From contig NZ_PJMQ01000001.1 of the NCBI RefSeq assembly GCF_002846335.1, forward strand, positions 2,356,001 to 2,420,000: DNA of 64,000 nt. The letters are read 5' to 3'. The notes beneath the pieces are model-generated. The model saw only the letters and a list, made by a program, of their open reading frames with translations, did no database searches and had not been told where the DNA came from. This document shows, one piece after another, positions 18,634-27,303 of this stretch. This DNA comes from Janthinobacterium sp. 61. GTDB taxonomy: Bacteria; Pseudomonadota; Gammaproteobacteria; Burkholderiales; Burkholderiaceae_D. Every line of letters begins with the position of its first letter. The first letter of the stretch is position 1. The position numbers and the translations under genes are program-made.

Positions 18634-18936
18634 TCACCCCCAACGCATTACCACTAATAAAAGTACAAAACTGATGGCAGCCCCGATGGCCTGCTGCATT
18701 TCCGTGAAACCGGCCCACGCCAGGTTGACATAGGCGGCCGTAAGCAAGCCGATGAACAGCCGGTCGCCGCGCGTGGTCGGCATGGGCAAAAAGCCCTTGC
18801 GCTCTATGCTGGGCGAGCGGATTTGCCACACCGTCATGCCGGCCAGCATCAAGCCGATGCAAATGAAAAAGATGGCCACTTCCGGCGTCCAGGCCATCCA
18901 GCCGAACAGGCTGGCCGTGCTATCGGTATTTTCCAT
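18634..18936 (-). CDS. DUF2160-type small membrane protein of the glycerol importer
   Basis: The 100-residue protein has three hydrophobic segments (VAIFFICIGLMLAGMTVW; RLFIGLLTAAYVNLAWAGF; AIGAAISFVLLLVVMRWG) joined by a basic loop that includes RKGFLPMPTTRGDR. It matches the small DUF2160 membrane proteins found between glpQ and glpV in glycerol ABC-transporter clusters. Its ATG lies 1 bp after the glpQ stop (TGA-C-ATG), so it is co-translated with the permease. Its role is unknown; an accessory subunit or assembly factor of the importer is the simplest inference. Confidence 0.78.
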   Translation of the reverse strand: MENTDSTASLFGWMAWTPEVAIFFICIGLMLAGMTVWQIRSPSIERKGFLPMPTTRGDRLFIGLLTAAYVNLAWAGFTEMQQAIGAAISFVLLLVVMRWG

Positions 18937-18937
18937 G

Positions 18938-19744
18938 TCACACCCTCCCCATCGCAAAACCCTTGGCAATGTAATGCCGCACGAACCAGATCACCAGCGC
19001 ACCGGGCACGATGGTCAGCACGCCCGCGGCCGCCAGCACGCCCCAATCCATGCCGGCAGCCGACACGGTACGCGTCATGGTGGCGGCAATCGGCTTGGCA
19101 TTGACGGAAGTCAAGGTGCGCGCCAGCAGCAATTCCACCCAGCTGAACATGAAGCAGAAGAAGGCCGTCACGCCCACGCCCGACTTGATCATCGGCAAGA
19201 AGATGCGGATGAAGAAACGGGGAAAGCTGTAGCCGTCGATATACGCCGTCTCGTCGATTTCCTTCGGCACGCCGGACATGAAGCCTTCCAGTATCCACAC
19301 GGCCAGCGGCACGTTGAAGACCATGTGCGCCAGCGCCACGGCCAGGTGCGTATCCATCAGGCCCACCGTCGAATACAGCTGGAAGAAGGGCACGAGGAAG
19401 ACGGCGGGCGGCGTCATGCGGTTGGTCAACAGCCAGAAGAACAGATGCTTGTCGCCGACAAAGTTGTAGCGCGAAAACGCATACGCGGCCGGCAAGGCGA
19501 CAGTGACCGACATCACCATGTTCAAGGCCACGTAAATCATGGAATTGATGTAGCCGCTGTACCAGGACCGGTCCGTGAAGATCGTGTGGTAGTTGGCGAA
19601 CGTCAGTTGCCGGGGCCACAGGCTCAAGACCCCCACGATTTCCTCGTTGGTCTTGAGCGACATGTTGAGCATCCAGTAGATGGGCAACAGGGACGCGAGC
19701 AAAAAGACGGCGAGGATGGCGCTGCTCATTTTCTTGTGCATCAT
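18938..19744 (-). CDS. glpQ: Glycerol ABC transporter permease
   Basis: This 268-residue MalG-type permease has about six transmembrane helices, starting with SAILAVFLLASLLPIYWMLN. The EAA-like coupling loop that docks on the ATPases reads VPKEIDETAYIDGYSFPRFF. Length is normal for the family. The ATG at 19744 overlaps the glpP stop by four bases; a second ATG at 19741 is possible. It forms the membrane channel with GlpP, powered by GlpS/GlpT and fed by GlpV. Confidence 0.92.
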   Translation of the reverse strand: MMHKKMSSAILAVFLLASLLPIYWMLNMSLKTNEEIVGVLSLWPRQLTFANYHTIFTDRSWYSGYINSMIYVALNMVMSVTVALPAAYAFSRYNFVGDKHLFFWLLTNRMTPPAVFLVPFFQLYSTVGLMDTHLAVALAHMVFNVPLAVWILEGFMSGVPKEIDETAYIDGYSFPRFFIRIFLPMIKSGVGVTAFFCFMFSWVELLLARTLTSVNAKPIAATMTRTVSAAGMDWGVLAAAGVLTIVPGALVIWFVRHYIAKGFAMGRV

Positions 19745-20625
19745 TTCTGGTCTCCCGTGCCGACGCGCTGCATCCACGTGTACAGCACAAAGCAGAACAG
19801 CAGGATGATAAGGAAATAGATCAGGGAAAAGGCGGAAGCCGGCCCCAGGTCGAACTGGCCCACGGCCTTTTGCGTCAGGTATTGCGACAAAAAGGTGGTG
19901 GCATTGCCCGGCCCGCCGCCCGTCAGCACGAACGGTTCCGTGTAAATCATGAAACTGTCCATGAAGCGCAGCAACACGGCGATCATCAGCACATTGCGCA
20001 GTTTGGGCAGCTGAATGTAGCGGAACACGGCCAGGCGCGAAGCGCCGTCGATGCGGGCCGCCTGGTAATACGCGTCGGGAATGGCGCGCAAGCCCGCATA
20101 GCACAGCAGCACCACCAAGGGCGTCCAGTGCCAGATATCCATCACCATCACCGTCAGCCAGGCGTCGAGCGAATTACCGTTGTAGTTGTAATCAAAGCCC
20201 AGCTGGTTCAGGGTATAGCCCATCAGGCCGATGTCGCCGCGGCCGAAGATTTGCCAGATGGTGCCCACCACGTTCCAGGGAATCAGGAGCGGCAGCGCGA
20301 TCAGCACCAGCGCCAGCGACGCCTTCCAGCCATCGGCCGGCATGCACAGGGCGATCAGAATGCCCAGCGGAATCTGGATCGCCAGCACGGAGCCGGAAAA
20401 CAGCAGCTGGCGCAGCAAGGCGCTGTGCAAGTCGCCGTCCAGCATGACCATGCGGAACCACTCGGTGCCTACAAATACCTTTTGCGTGGGGCTCAGGATA
20501 TCCTGCACGGAATAGTTCACCACGGTCATCAAAGGCAGGATGGCGGAAAAGGCCACGCACAGCAGCACTGGCAGGATCAATAACCAGGCGCGGCGGTTGT
20601 TATCGGTTTTACCATTATGTATCAT
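19741..20625 (-). CDS. glpP: Glycerol ABC transporter permease
   Basis: This 294-residue MalF/UgpA-type permease has six predicted helices, beginning WLLILPVLLCVAFSAILPLM. The EAA loop is IPDAYYQAARIDGASRLAVF followed by RYIQLPKL, the classical coupling-helix pattern. A typical family segment, YTEPFVLTGGGPGNATTFLS, is also present. Its ATG overlaps the glpT stop and its stop overlaps the glpQ start, so the transporter genes form one tightly coupled unit. Confidence 0.93.
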   Translation of the reverse strand: MIHNGKTDNNRRAWLLILPVLLCVAFSAILPLMTVVNYSVQDILSPTQKVFVGTEWFRMVMLDGDLHSALLRQLLFSGSVLAIQIPLGILIALCMPADGWKASLALVLIALPLLIPWNVVGTIWQIFGRGDIGLMGYTLNQLGFDYNYNGNSLDAWLTVMVMDIWHWTPLVVLLCYAGLRAIPDAYYQAARIDGASRLAVFRYIQLPKLRNVLMIAVLLRFMDSFMIYTEPFVLTGGGPGNATTFLSQYLTQKAVGQFDLGPASAFSLIYFLIILLFCFVLYTWMQRVGTGDQK

Positions 20626-21716
20626 CAGGCCACCCGCTTATCGTTGACATAGAACAAGGTGCGTTGCGGCGGAAAGCGCAGCCGCACAGCATTCCCGACG
20701 ACAGCGTCGATGGCGCGCAGCTTGGCCGCCACCATCGCGCCACCCAGCTGGAATTCCGCCAGGTAATGCGTGCCCATATTGCGTACGGCCGTGACCGTCG
20801 CGTCCAGGCAGTGCTCGCTACCCTCGCCTGCCGGCAGGCATTCAACGAATTCAGGCCGCACACCGAGCGTGATTTTCCCTTGCGCCCCTAGCAGAGCCGC
20901 GCGGGCGGCGGCGGACACCGACAGTGCCTGTCCCGCCACGCGCAAGCCGCCATCGTCCAGCGCGCAATCGAGCAAGTTCATGCCCGGGTTGCCGATGAAA
21001 TAGCCGACAAACGTATGCTCGGGCTCCTCGAACAGCGCTTGCGCGCTGCCCGTCTGCACCACTTCACCCTGCGTCATGACGACAACCTGGTCGGCAAAGG
21101 TCAAGGCTTCCACCTGGTCGTGCGTGACGTAGATCAATGACAATTTCAGTTCGTGGTGGATTTCCTTCAACTTTCTGCGCAGCAGCCATTTCAAATGCGG
21201 GTCGATCACCGTCAGCGGTTCGTCGAAGAGCACGGCCGCCACGTCAGGGCGCACGAGGCCACGTCCCAGGGAAATCTTTTGCTTGGCGTCCACGGACAGA
21301 CCACTGGCGCGCAATTTCAAGTCGCCCGTCAACTCCAGCATTTGCGCTACCTGCTGCACGCGCTTTTTCACGTCAATCTCTTTCCAGCCGCGATTGCGCA
21401 GCGGAAACGCCAGGTTGTCGTGCACGGTCATGGTGTCGTAGATGACGGGAAACTGGAACACTTGCGCGATATTCCGCGCCTCGGTGGGCAGCTGCGTCAC
21501 ATCCTTGCCGTCGAACAGCACCTTGCCATGCGACGGTTTGACCAGGCCGGAGATGATATTGAGCAAGGTCGTCTTGCCGCAGCCGGATGGTCCCAGCAAG
21601 GCATAGGCACCGCCGTCATGCCACGCCATGCTCATGGGCCGCAGCGCGTAGTCGGTGGGTTCCGTCGGGTTCGGTTTGTAGGCGTGGGCCAGGTCGACCA
21701 GTTCAATGCGCGCCAT
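20625..21716 (-). CDS. glpT: Glycerol ABC transporter ATPase with degenerate signature motif
   Basis: The 363-residue sugar-type ATPase has a C-terminal TOBE/MalK-like regulatory domain. Walker A is canonical (GPSGCGKTTLL, near residue 42), Walker B is AAVLFDEPL, and the H-loop His is present in YVTHDQVEAL. The ABC signature is not: LSGGQ is replaced by LSVDAKQKISLGRGL. The same position is altered in known GlpT proteins, so this is a family trait rather than decay. Paired with GlpS, which has the opposite defects, it should give a heterodimer with one good ATP site. Its ATG follows the glpS stop by 1 bp. It must not be confused with the E. coli antiporter also called GlpT. Confidence 0.92.
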   Translation of the reverse strand: MARIELVDLAHAYKPNPTEPTDYALRPMSMAWHDGGAYALLGPSGCGKTTLLNIISGLVKPSHGKVLFDGKDVTQLPTEARNIAQVFQFPVIYDTMTVHDNLAFPLRNRGWKEIDVKKRVQQVAQMLELTGDLKLRASGLSVDAKQKISLGRGLVRPDVAAVLFDEPLTVIDPHLKWLLRRKLKEIHHELKLSLIYVTHDQVEALTFADQVVVMTQGEVVQTGSAQALFEEPEHTFVGYFIGNPGMNLLDCALDDGGLRVAGQALSVSAAARAALLGAQGKITLGVRPEFVECLPAGEGSEHCLDATVTAVRNMGTHYLAEFQLGGAMVAAKLRAIDAVVGNAVRLRFPPQRTLFYVNDKRVA

Positions 21717-21717
21717 G

Positions 21718-22836
21718 TCAAGCTCCTCCCGACGTAGCGACGCCCGACGCTACGGCGCCTGGAGCGAACAGCAAACCGCCATCGTCCGCGAATATCAGCA
21801 AGGCATGCGGCTGGCAATACACAGTGCAGGCGCTGCCGATGTCCAGGTTGTGCACGCCACCGAGCTGCGCCACCAGAGCCAGCTCGCCGCGGCGCGCGTG
21901 CACATAGGTTTCCGAGCCGCTGATTTCTGCCAGGTCCACCTGTGCCGCGATGGCCACGTCGCCATCGGACTGGGGAGATAAATGCAGGCTGTGGGCGCGC
22001 ACGCCGAGAATCACGTCGCGGCTGTCGCCCAGGCGGGCGCGCTGCTCGCCGCTCAGGTGAATCGCCAGACCATCAGCCGCCTGCGCCACGCCCTGCGCAT
22101 CCACGCGCGCAGGAATCAGGTTGATCGGCGGATCGCTGAAGGTGCGCGCCACGGCGATGGAATTGGGGGCGTTGAAGACGTCCAGGGTCGGCCCCTGCTG
22201 CAGCAGCCGTCCCTCGTGCAGCACGGCCACGTGACCGCCCAGCTGCAGCGCTTCCAGCGGTTCCGTGGTGGCATACACGACCGTCGTGCTGCCGCTGGAA
22301 AACAGTTCCGTCAATTCACGGCGCAGTTCCTCGCGCAGTTTGTAATCGAGGTTGACGAGCGGCTCATCGAGCAGCAGCAGCGAGGCATCCTTGATCAGCG
22401 CGCGTCCCAGCGCCGTGCGCTGCTGCTGGCCGCCCGACAGTTCGCCGGGCGTGCGCTGCAGATACGGGGTGATATGCAGGCGCTCGGCCAGCGCCAGCAC
22501 TTTCGCGCGGATCTGTTCCTCGGGCACCTTGCGCAGGCGCAAGGGCGAGGCGATATTGTCGTAGACGGTGAAGGCCGGATAGTTGATGAATTGCTGGTAC
22601 ACCATGGCCAGATTGCGGCGGCTGACGGGCACGCCCGTCACGTCGACGCCGTCGGCAGTCACTGTGCCCCCGCTGGGCTTGTCCAGGCCCGCCATCACGC
22701 GCATCAGGGTCGTCTTGCCGGCACGCGTGGTGCCCAGCAAGACGTTGATGGCGCCCGGCACCAGCGCCAGCGACATCGGATATAAAAAGTCGTCAGCCCC
22801 CTGCTTCCTGCTGATCTTGTCCAGTACCAGTTGCAC
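21718..22836 (-). CDS. glpS: Glycerol ABC transporter ATPase lacking the H-loop histidine
   Basis: The 372-residue MalK-like ATPase has a variant Walker A (GTTRAGKTTLM near residue 35, with Thr-Thr-Arg in place of the usual Pro-Ser-Gly), a canonical signature LSGGQQQRTALGRAL and Walker B LLLLDEPLVNLD. The switch histidine is replaced by Thr (VVYATTEPLEAL). The C-terminal ~130 residues are a TOBE-like domain. The start is GTG at 22836, with GGAGGAG 6 nt upstream. It is separated from glpD by 81 bp. It is the partner of GlpT in the heterodimeric ATPase of the glycerol importer. Confidence 0.92.
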   Translation of the reverse strand: MQLVLDKISRKQGADDFLYPMSLALVPGAINVLLGTTRAGKTTLMRVMAGLDKPSGGTVTADGVDVTGVPVSRRNLAMVYQQFINYPAFTVYDNIASPLRLRKVPEEQIRAKVLALAERLHITPYLQRTPGELSGGQQQRTALGRALIKDASLLLLDEPLVNLDYKLREELRRELTELFSSGSTTVVYATTEPLEALQLGGHVAVLHEGRLLQQGPTLDVFNAPNSIAVARTFSDPPINLIPARVDAQGVAQAADGLAIHLSGEQRARLGDSRDVILGVRAHSLHLSPQSDGDVAIAAQVDLAEISGSETYVHARRGELALVAQLGGVHNLDIGSACTVYCQPHALLIFADDGGLLFAPGAVASGVATSGGA

Positions 22837-22917
22837 GCGCTTCTCCTCCAGTGATGGTTTCTTATTCTTCGCCGCACCCTCTGCGGGGCGCGGTCGCCAA
22901 CGTATTCTGCGCTCTTC

Positions 22918-24489
22918 TTACGACACCAACGGATGCTGCAACAGCCAGGCGTCGAGCCTGCCCGCCGTCTCGCGCGGCAGGTGCAGGCCCAGCTTGGAGC
23001 GCCGCCACAGGATGTCGGCCGCGCTGACGGCCCATTCATGGCGCCGCAAATAATTGACTTCCGCCGCGTACAGGCCGGCGGCGATTTCCTCGCCCATGGC
23101 CGCCACGTTCTTGCACCCATCGAGCAGCACATGGATGCGCGTGCCGTAGGCGCGCGCATAGCGCGCCACCAGCGCCGCCGGCAGCCAGGGGTACTCGCCC
23201 TGCAAGCCTTGCACGAACTGGTCGAACTCGCGCACCGACCTGTTCTGCGGCGTGCTGCCGAACACATCGCCGCCGGGCAGGCAGGCGTTAGCCGTCCAGG
23301 CTGGCCGCGTATTGCCCAGCAAGGGCGCCAGCAGATCGAGTGCTTCCTCGGCCAGCTTGCGGAAGGTCGTGATCTTGCCGCCGAAAACACTAAGCAGCGG
23401 TGCACCGCCCTGCTCCAGCTCGAAGCGGTAATCGCGCGTGACGGCCTTGGCATCGGCCGCCGCGTCTTCCACCAGCGGACGCACGCCTGCATACGTCCAG
23501 ACCACGTCGGCAGGCACGACGGGCTTGCTGAAATAGTAACTGGAAAGCTCGCACAAGTAACGAATTTCCTCGTCATCGATTTCCACCTTGCCGCTATCGC
23601 CGTGGTAATCGAGATCTGTGGTGCCGATCAGGGTGAAATCATGCTCGTAAGGAATGGCAAACACGATGCGTCCGTCCGGATGCTGGAAGATATACGCATG
23701 ATCATGCGCGAACAGGCGCTTGACGACGATATGGCTACCTTTGATCAAGCGCAAATGGCGGCCCGTACCACCGGGCGCCGCCTGCTGCAGGAACTCGGCC
23801 GTCCATGGCCCGGCCGCATTCACGACGCTGCGCGCGCGCACCAGCGTCTGCCTGCCGCCGGCGTGTTGCAAGGTGGCCAGCCAGGTTTCGTTCTCGCCCG
23901 CACCCTCGCGTGAGAGGGCCGTGCAGCGCGTCTGCGTCAGTACGTGCGCGCCCTTGTCTGCCGCATCGATGGCGTTGAGCACCACCAGGCGCGCATCGTC
24001 GACCCAGCCATCGGAATACACGAAGCCGCGCTTGAACTGGGGTTTTAACGGTTTTCCCGCCGCGTGGCGCTCAAGGTCGATGCCGTGCGAGGCAGGCAGG
24101 ATTTCGCGCTTTGCCAGCATGTCGTAGAGAAACAGGCCGGCACGTATCAGCCAGGCCGGGCGCTGGCCCTGCGCATGCGGCATGACAAAGCGCAGCGGCC
24201 ACATGATGTGCGGCGCCGAGCGCAGCAGCACTTCACGCTCGATCAGCGCCTTGCGCACGAGGCCGAACTCATAGTATTCGAGGTAGCGCAGGCCGCCGTG
24301 TATCAGCTTGGTGGAAGCGGACGAGGTGTGGGCAGCGAGGTCGTCTTTTTCGCACAGCACCACGGACAGGCCCCGCCCGGCCGCGTCGCGCGCGATGCCG
24401 GCCCCGTTGATGCCGCCGCCCACCACCAGCAGGTCGCATGCCATCGCCGGCTCCGGCACTGCGTCGATTCCCTGCTGTACTGAAGCCAT
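22918..24489 (-). CDS. glpD: Glycerol-3-phosphate dehydrogenase (aerobic, FAD)
   Basis: The 523-residue flavoprotein oxidises sn-glycerol 3-phosphate to dihydroxyacetone phosphate and feeds electrons into the quinone pool at the inner membrane. The FAD-binding loop is LLVVGGGINGAGIARDAAGR. The family signature STKLIHGGLRYLEYYEFGLV follows, then LIKGSHIVVKRLF, FTLIGTTDLDYHGD and SVFGGKITTFRKLAEE. GGAGT precedes the ATG at 24489. It is the first gene of the cluster, with the divergent glpR 194 bp away, so it should respond most directly to glycerol 3-phosphate. Length is normal. Confidence 0.96.
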   Translation of the reverse strand: MASVQQGIDAVPEPAMACDLLVVGGGINGAGIARDAAGRGLSVVLCEKDDLAAHTSSASTKLIHGGLRYLEYYEFGLVRKALIEREVLLRSAPHIMWPLRFVMPHAQGQRPAWLIRAGLFLYDMLAKREILPASHGIDLERHAAGKPLKPQFKRGFVYSDGWVDDARLVVLNAIDAADKGAHVLTQTRCTALSREGAGENETWLATLQHAGGRQTLVRARSVVNAAGPWTAEFLQQAAPGGTGRHLRLIKGSHIVVKRLFAHDHAYIFQHPDGRIVFAIPYEHDFTLIGTTDLDYHGDSGKVEIDDEEIRYLCELSSYYFSKPVVPADVVWTYAGVRPLVEDAAADAKAVTRDYRFELEQGGAPLLSVFGGKITTFRKLAEEALDLLAPLLGNTRPAWTANACLPGGDVFGSTPQNRSVREFDQFVQGLQGEYPWLPAALVARYARAYGTRIHVLLDGCKNVAAMGEEIAAGLYAAEVNYLRRHEWAVSAADILWRRSKLGLHLPRETAGRLDAWLLQHPLVS

Positions 24490-24604
24490 CGGAACTCCAT
24501 CGTTATCAAGGACAGGCGACCAAGAAAGACTAGGCACACCCGGCGACTGTGGTTAAGATCAATACTGATGTCATACGAATTCAATATGGATAAGATTACG
24601 CCAT

Positions 24605-24656
24605 AAATCGAACTCATAGCAACATATTTTTACCCGCATTTGTTCGATTTTGTTCG
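24605..24656. promoter_or_regulatory. Candidate GlpR operator half-sites in the glpD-glpR intergenic region
   Basis: Two direct copies of TTTGTTCG lie at 24639-24646 and 24649-24656, exactly 10 bp apart. The segment GTTCGATTT at 24642-24650 has a perfect inverted partner AAATCGAAC at 24605-24613. TGTTCG-type half-sites are the core of known GlpR operators. The placement between the divergent glpD and glpR starts supports autoregulation and control of glpD. Confidence 0.5.
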
Positions 24657-24683
24657 TTTGTGAAATTTTAAAGAGACACGCTC

Positions 24684-25442
24684 ATGAATTTGAATCCCCG
24701 CCAGCGCCGCTTGCTTGAAGTGGTGCGCCAGAAAGTCACCATGTCGGTAGAGGAGTTGGCCCAGCAACTCGACGTCACTCCGCAAACCGTGCGGCGCGAC
24801 GTCAAGCAGATGGAAGAGGCGCGCCTGCTGGCCCGCTATCACGGTGGCGTGGGCTTGCCCTCGTCCGTGGAAAATATCGATTACAACCAGCGCCAGGTAT
24901 TCAACAGCGAAGCCAAGCGGCGCATCGCCGCCGCCGTGGCGGCGCAAGTGCCGCATGGCTGTTCGCTCCTGATCAATATCGGCACCACTACCGAGGAAGT
25001 GGCGCGCGCGCTGGGCCGGCACACGGGCTTGCACGTGGTGACGAACAACCTGAACGTGGCGGCCATCCTGGCCGACAATGCCGCCTGCGAAGTCATCGTG
25101 GCGGGCGGCGTGGTGCGCGGGCGCGACCGCGGCATCGTGGGCGAAGCCACCATCGACTTCATCCGCCAGTTCAAGGTCGACATCGGCATCATCGGCATTT
25201 CCAGCATCGACGAAGACGGCAGCTTGCGTGACTTCGATGCGCGTGAAGTGAAGGTGGCGCAAGCCATCATCGAGCAGTCGCGCGAAGTGTGGCTGGTAGC
25301 CGACCAGCATAAATTCGGCCGCAAGGCGCTGGTGCGACTGGCCGACCTCGCGCAAATCGATATCTTGTTTACGGATGCGCCTCCGCCGGCCCGCTTTACC
25401 GACGTACTGCGCGACGCAGGCGTGAAGCTGGTGGTGGCCTGA
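24684..25442 (+). CDS. glpR: DeoR-family repressor of the glycerol regulon
   Basis: The 252-residue protein has an N-terminal DeoR winged helix (RQRRLLEVVRQKVTMSVEEL; LDVTPQTVRRDVKQMEEARL) and a C-terminal sugar-phosphate-binding DeoRC domain (LLINIGTTTEEVARALGRHT; ADQHKFGRKALVRLADLAQI). It should bind the shared promoter region and release it on binding glycerol 3-phosphate. The ATG at 24684 follows an AAGAGAC stretch. Divergent orientation from the eight-gene glycerol cluster and the half-sites in between support the assignment. Confidence 0.92.
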   Translation: MNLNPRQRRLLEVVRQKVTMSVEELAQQLDVTPQTVRRDVKQMEEARLLARYHGGVGLPSSVENIDYNQRQVFNSEAKRRIAAAVAAQVPHGCSLLINIGTTTEEVARALGRHTGLHVVTNNLNVAAILADNAACEVIVAGGVVRGRDRGIVGEATIDFIRQFKVDIGIIGISSIDEDGSLRDFDAREVKVAQAIIEQSREVWLVADQHKFGRKALVRLADLAQIDILFTDAPPPARFTDVLRDAGVKLVVA

Positions 25443-25797
25443 GCGGCCGGCATATCGGCATGAAAACACGCACTGTCGCGCAGCCAATACGGCAGGTAGA
25501 GGCAAGCGCAGCGAATGATATGAAATATTTATCAATTCAGTAAAAAAGCTGTTACCATTGAGGCAACATGAGTTATTTTTTTAATCTTCCTCTCCGGCAA
25601 TACGATTATTTGCTTGATATTGCTTTTTATCTATCCAGAGCAAGGAAATAAGGAAAAACTCTTTGCCGGTCGGTGATTTCCTGTGAAAACAGTGTTAGAA
25701 CTACCTCAAGCACGATGATTGTTCCCAAACAAACCACTCGACAGCAAGCGTGAAGGCCTTGACCATGCCCGTAACGCCGCCCAGTGAAGGAAATAAA
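25443..25797. other. 355-bp intergenic region between glpR and the MarR gene
   Basis: No gene is supported here. The middle (about 25515-25660) is much AT-richer than its surroundings, with runs of A and T, which suits a promoter region for the MarR gene. A GAAGG element lies just before the MarR ATG. I see no convincing terminator or RNA gene. Confidence 0.5.
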
Positions 25798-26301
25798 ATG
25801 AGCCATAGTTTTGAAACGGCCGCCTCGCCGCAAGCCGCCCACCCCAACAGCGTTCCCGTCAGCGAACTGGAAGCCCATCTCGGTTACTGGCTGCGTTTCG
25901 TGTCCAACCACGTTTCCCACAGCTTCCAGAAAAAAGCGGAAGCCAATGGCGTGACGGTGTCCGAATGGGTGGTGCTGCGTGAAATGTTCCGCCTGGGCTG
26001 CACCTCGCCCACGGTGCTGGCGCAAGTGTCCGGCATGAGCAAGGGCGCCGTGTCGAAGCTGATCGACCGCCTGGAAAGCAAGGGCATGGTCAGCAAGTCG
26101 ATCCTGCTGGCGGACCGCCGTCAGCATTCGATCGAACTGACCACGGAAGGTGAAGCGCTGGTGCCCGTGCTGGCCGAGATGGCAGACCAGAACGACGAGG
26201 AATTCTTCGGCAAGCTGCCGCGCCAGCTGCGCGACGACCTGCTCGAAGCGATGAAGGAAGTGGCGCGCACACATCAGCTCAAGAGCGCACCCCTGAATTA
26301 A
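25798..26301 (+). CDS. MarR-family transcriptional regulator
   Basis: The 167-residue protein has the MarR winged-helix core: LGYWLRFVSNHVSHSFQKKA, VTVSEWVVLREMFRLGCTS, recognition-helix region VLAQVSGMSKGAVSKLIDRL, and wing LLADRRQHSIELTTEGEAL. The ATG at 25798 (MSHSFE) has GAAGGA upstream and is preferred over an in-frame start 48 bp earlier. It lies 78 bp before the dehydratase-like gene on the same strand and may regulate it, but MarR proteins more often regulate themselves and a nearby efflux or detoxification gene. Ligand unknown. Confidence 0.88.
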   Translation: MSHSFETAASPQAAHPNSVPVSELEAHLGYWLRFVSNHVSHSFQKKAEANGVTVSEWVVLREMFRLGCTSPTVLAQVSGMSKGAVSKLIDRLESKGMVSKSILLADRRQHSIELTTEGEALVPVLAEMADQNDEEFFGKLPRQLRDDLLEAMKEVARTHQLKSAPLN

Positions 26302-26379
26302 AGCGACTTGGGCAAGGGTGAGACGGTAGCTCGGGCGCTTCGGCTATGATGCTGGCCTGACCGTCTACCAGGAACACGC

Positions 26380-27297
26380 ATGGCCCTGCACATCGAAACC
26401 CCTCTGCTCAACTCGCGCGCCCTGAGCCTGCACAGCGAACGCGCGATCTGGCTCAAGCTCGAAGCCTTGCAGCCCCCCGGCTCCTTCAAGATCCGCGGCA
26501 TCGGCCTCGCCTGCGAAGAATACGCGCGGCGCGGCGCCAGTCGTTTCATCTCTTCTTCCGGTGGCAATGCCGGCATCGCCGTGGCCTACGCGGGACGCCA
26601 GCTGGGCATTCCCGTCATCGTCGTGGTGCCAGAAACGACCAGTGCGCGGGCCAGGGCTCTGATCGCGCAGGAAGGCGCCGAAGTCATCGTGCATGGCACC
26701 GCCTGGCAAGAAGCCAACGCGCTGGCGCAAGCCATGCTCACGCCGCAAGACGCTTTCCTGCATCCCTTCGATGACCCGCTGCTGTGGCAAGGCCACGCGG
26801 GCATGATCGATGAAGTGGCCAGCGCGGGCCTGAAACCGGATGCGGTCGTGCTGTCAGTGGGCGGCGGCGGTCTGCTGGCCGGCGTGGCCGAAGGCTTGCA
26901 GCGCAACGGCTGGGACGACGTGGCCCTGGTGGCCGTGGAAACCGAAGGCGCCGCCTCGCTGGCCGCCGCCGTGGCCGCGCGCGAACACGTGGCCCTTCCC
27001 GCCGTGAACAGCATCGCCACTTCGCTGGCCGCGCGCCAGGTGTGCGCGCAAGCCTACGCCATCAGCCAGACGCGTCTGCTGCACAGCGTGGTGGTCTCGG
27101 ACCGGGCCGCCGTCGATGCCTGCCAGCGCTTTATTAGCGACCAGCGCCTGGTGGTGGAGCCGGCCTGCGGCGCCGCGCTGGCCGCCGTCTACGGCAAGGC
27201 GCCGGAACTGGCGCCCTACCGCAATGTGCTGGTCATCGTCTGTGGCGGCGTCACTGCCACCACGCAGCAGCTTGACCACTGGAGCGCCGCCCTGTAA
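26380..27297 (+). CDS. PLP-dependent serine/threonine dehydratase-like enzyme
   Basis: The 305-residue fold-type II PLP enzyme resembles catabolic L-serine/L-threonine ammonia-lyases. The PLP Schiff-base lysine is in PPGSFKIRGIG. The Asn/Gly loop SSSGGNAGIAVAYAGRQLG holds the substrate carboxylate, and the tetraglycine phosphate cup is LSVGGGGLLAGVAEGL. No C-terminal ACT regulatory domain is present, as expected for the short catabolic type. The predicted reaction is L-serine to pyruvate or L-threonine to 2-oxobutyrate, plus ammonia. AGGAAC lies before the ATG. It ends 6 bp before the convergent diguanylate cyclase stop. Confidence 0.82.
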   Translation: MALHIETPLLNSRALSLHSERAIWLKLEALQPPGSFKIRGIGLACEEYARRGASRFISSSGGNAGIAVAYAGRQLGIPVIVVVPETTSARARALIAQEGAEVIVHGTAWQEANALAQAMLTPQDAFLHPFDDPLLWQGHAGMIDEVASAGLKPDAVVLSVGGGGLLAGVAEGLQRNGWDDVALVAVETEGAASLAAAVAAREHVALPAVNSIATSLAARQVCAQAYAISQTRLLHSVVVSDRAAVDACQRFISDQRLVVEPACGAALAAVYGKAPELAPYRNVLVIVCGGVTATTQQLDHWSAAL

Positions 27298-27303
27298 CGC
27301 CGC

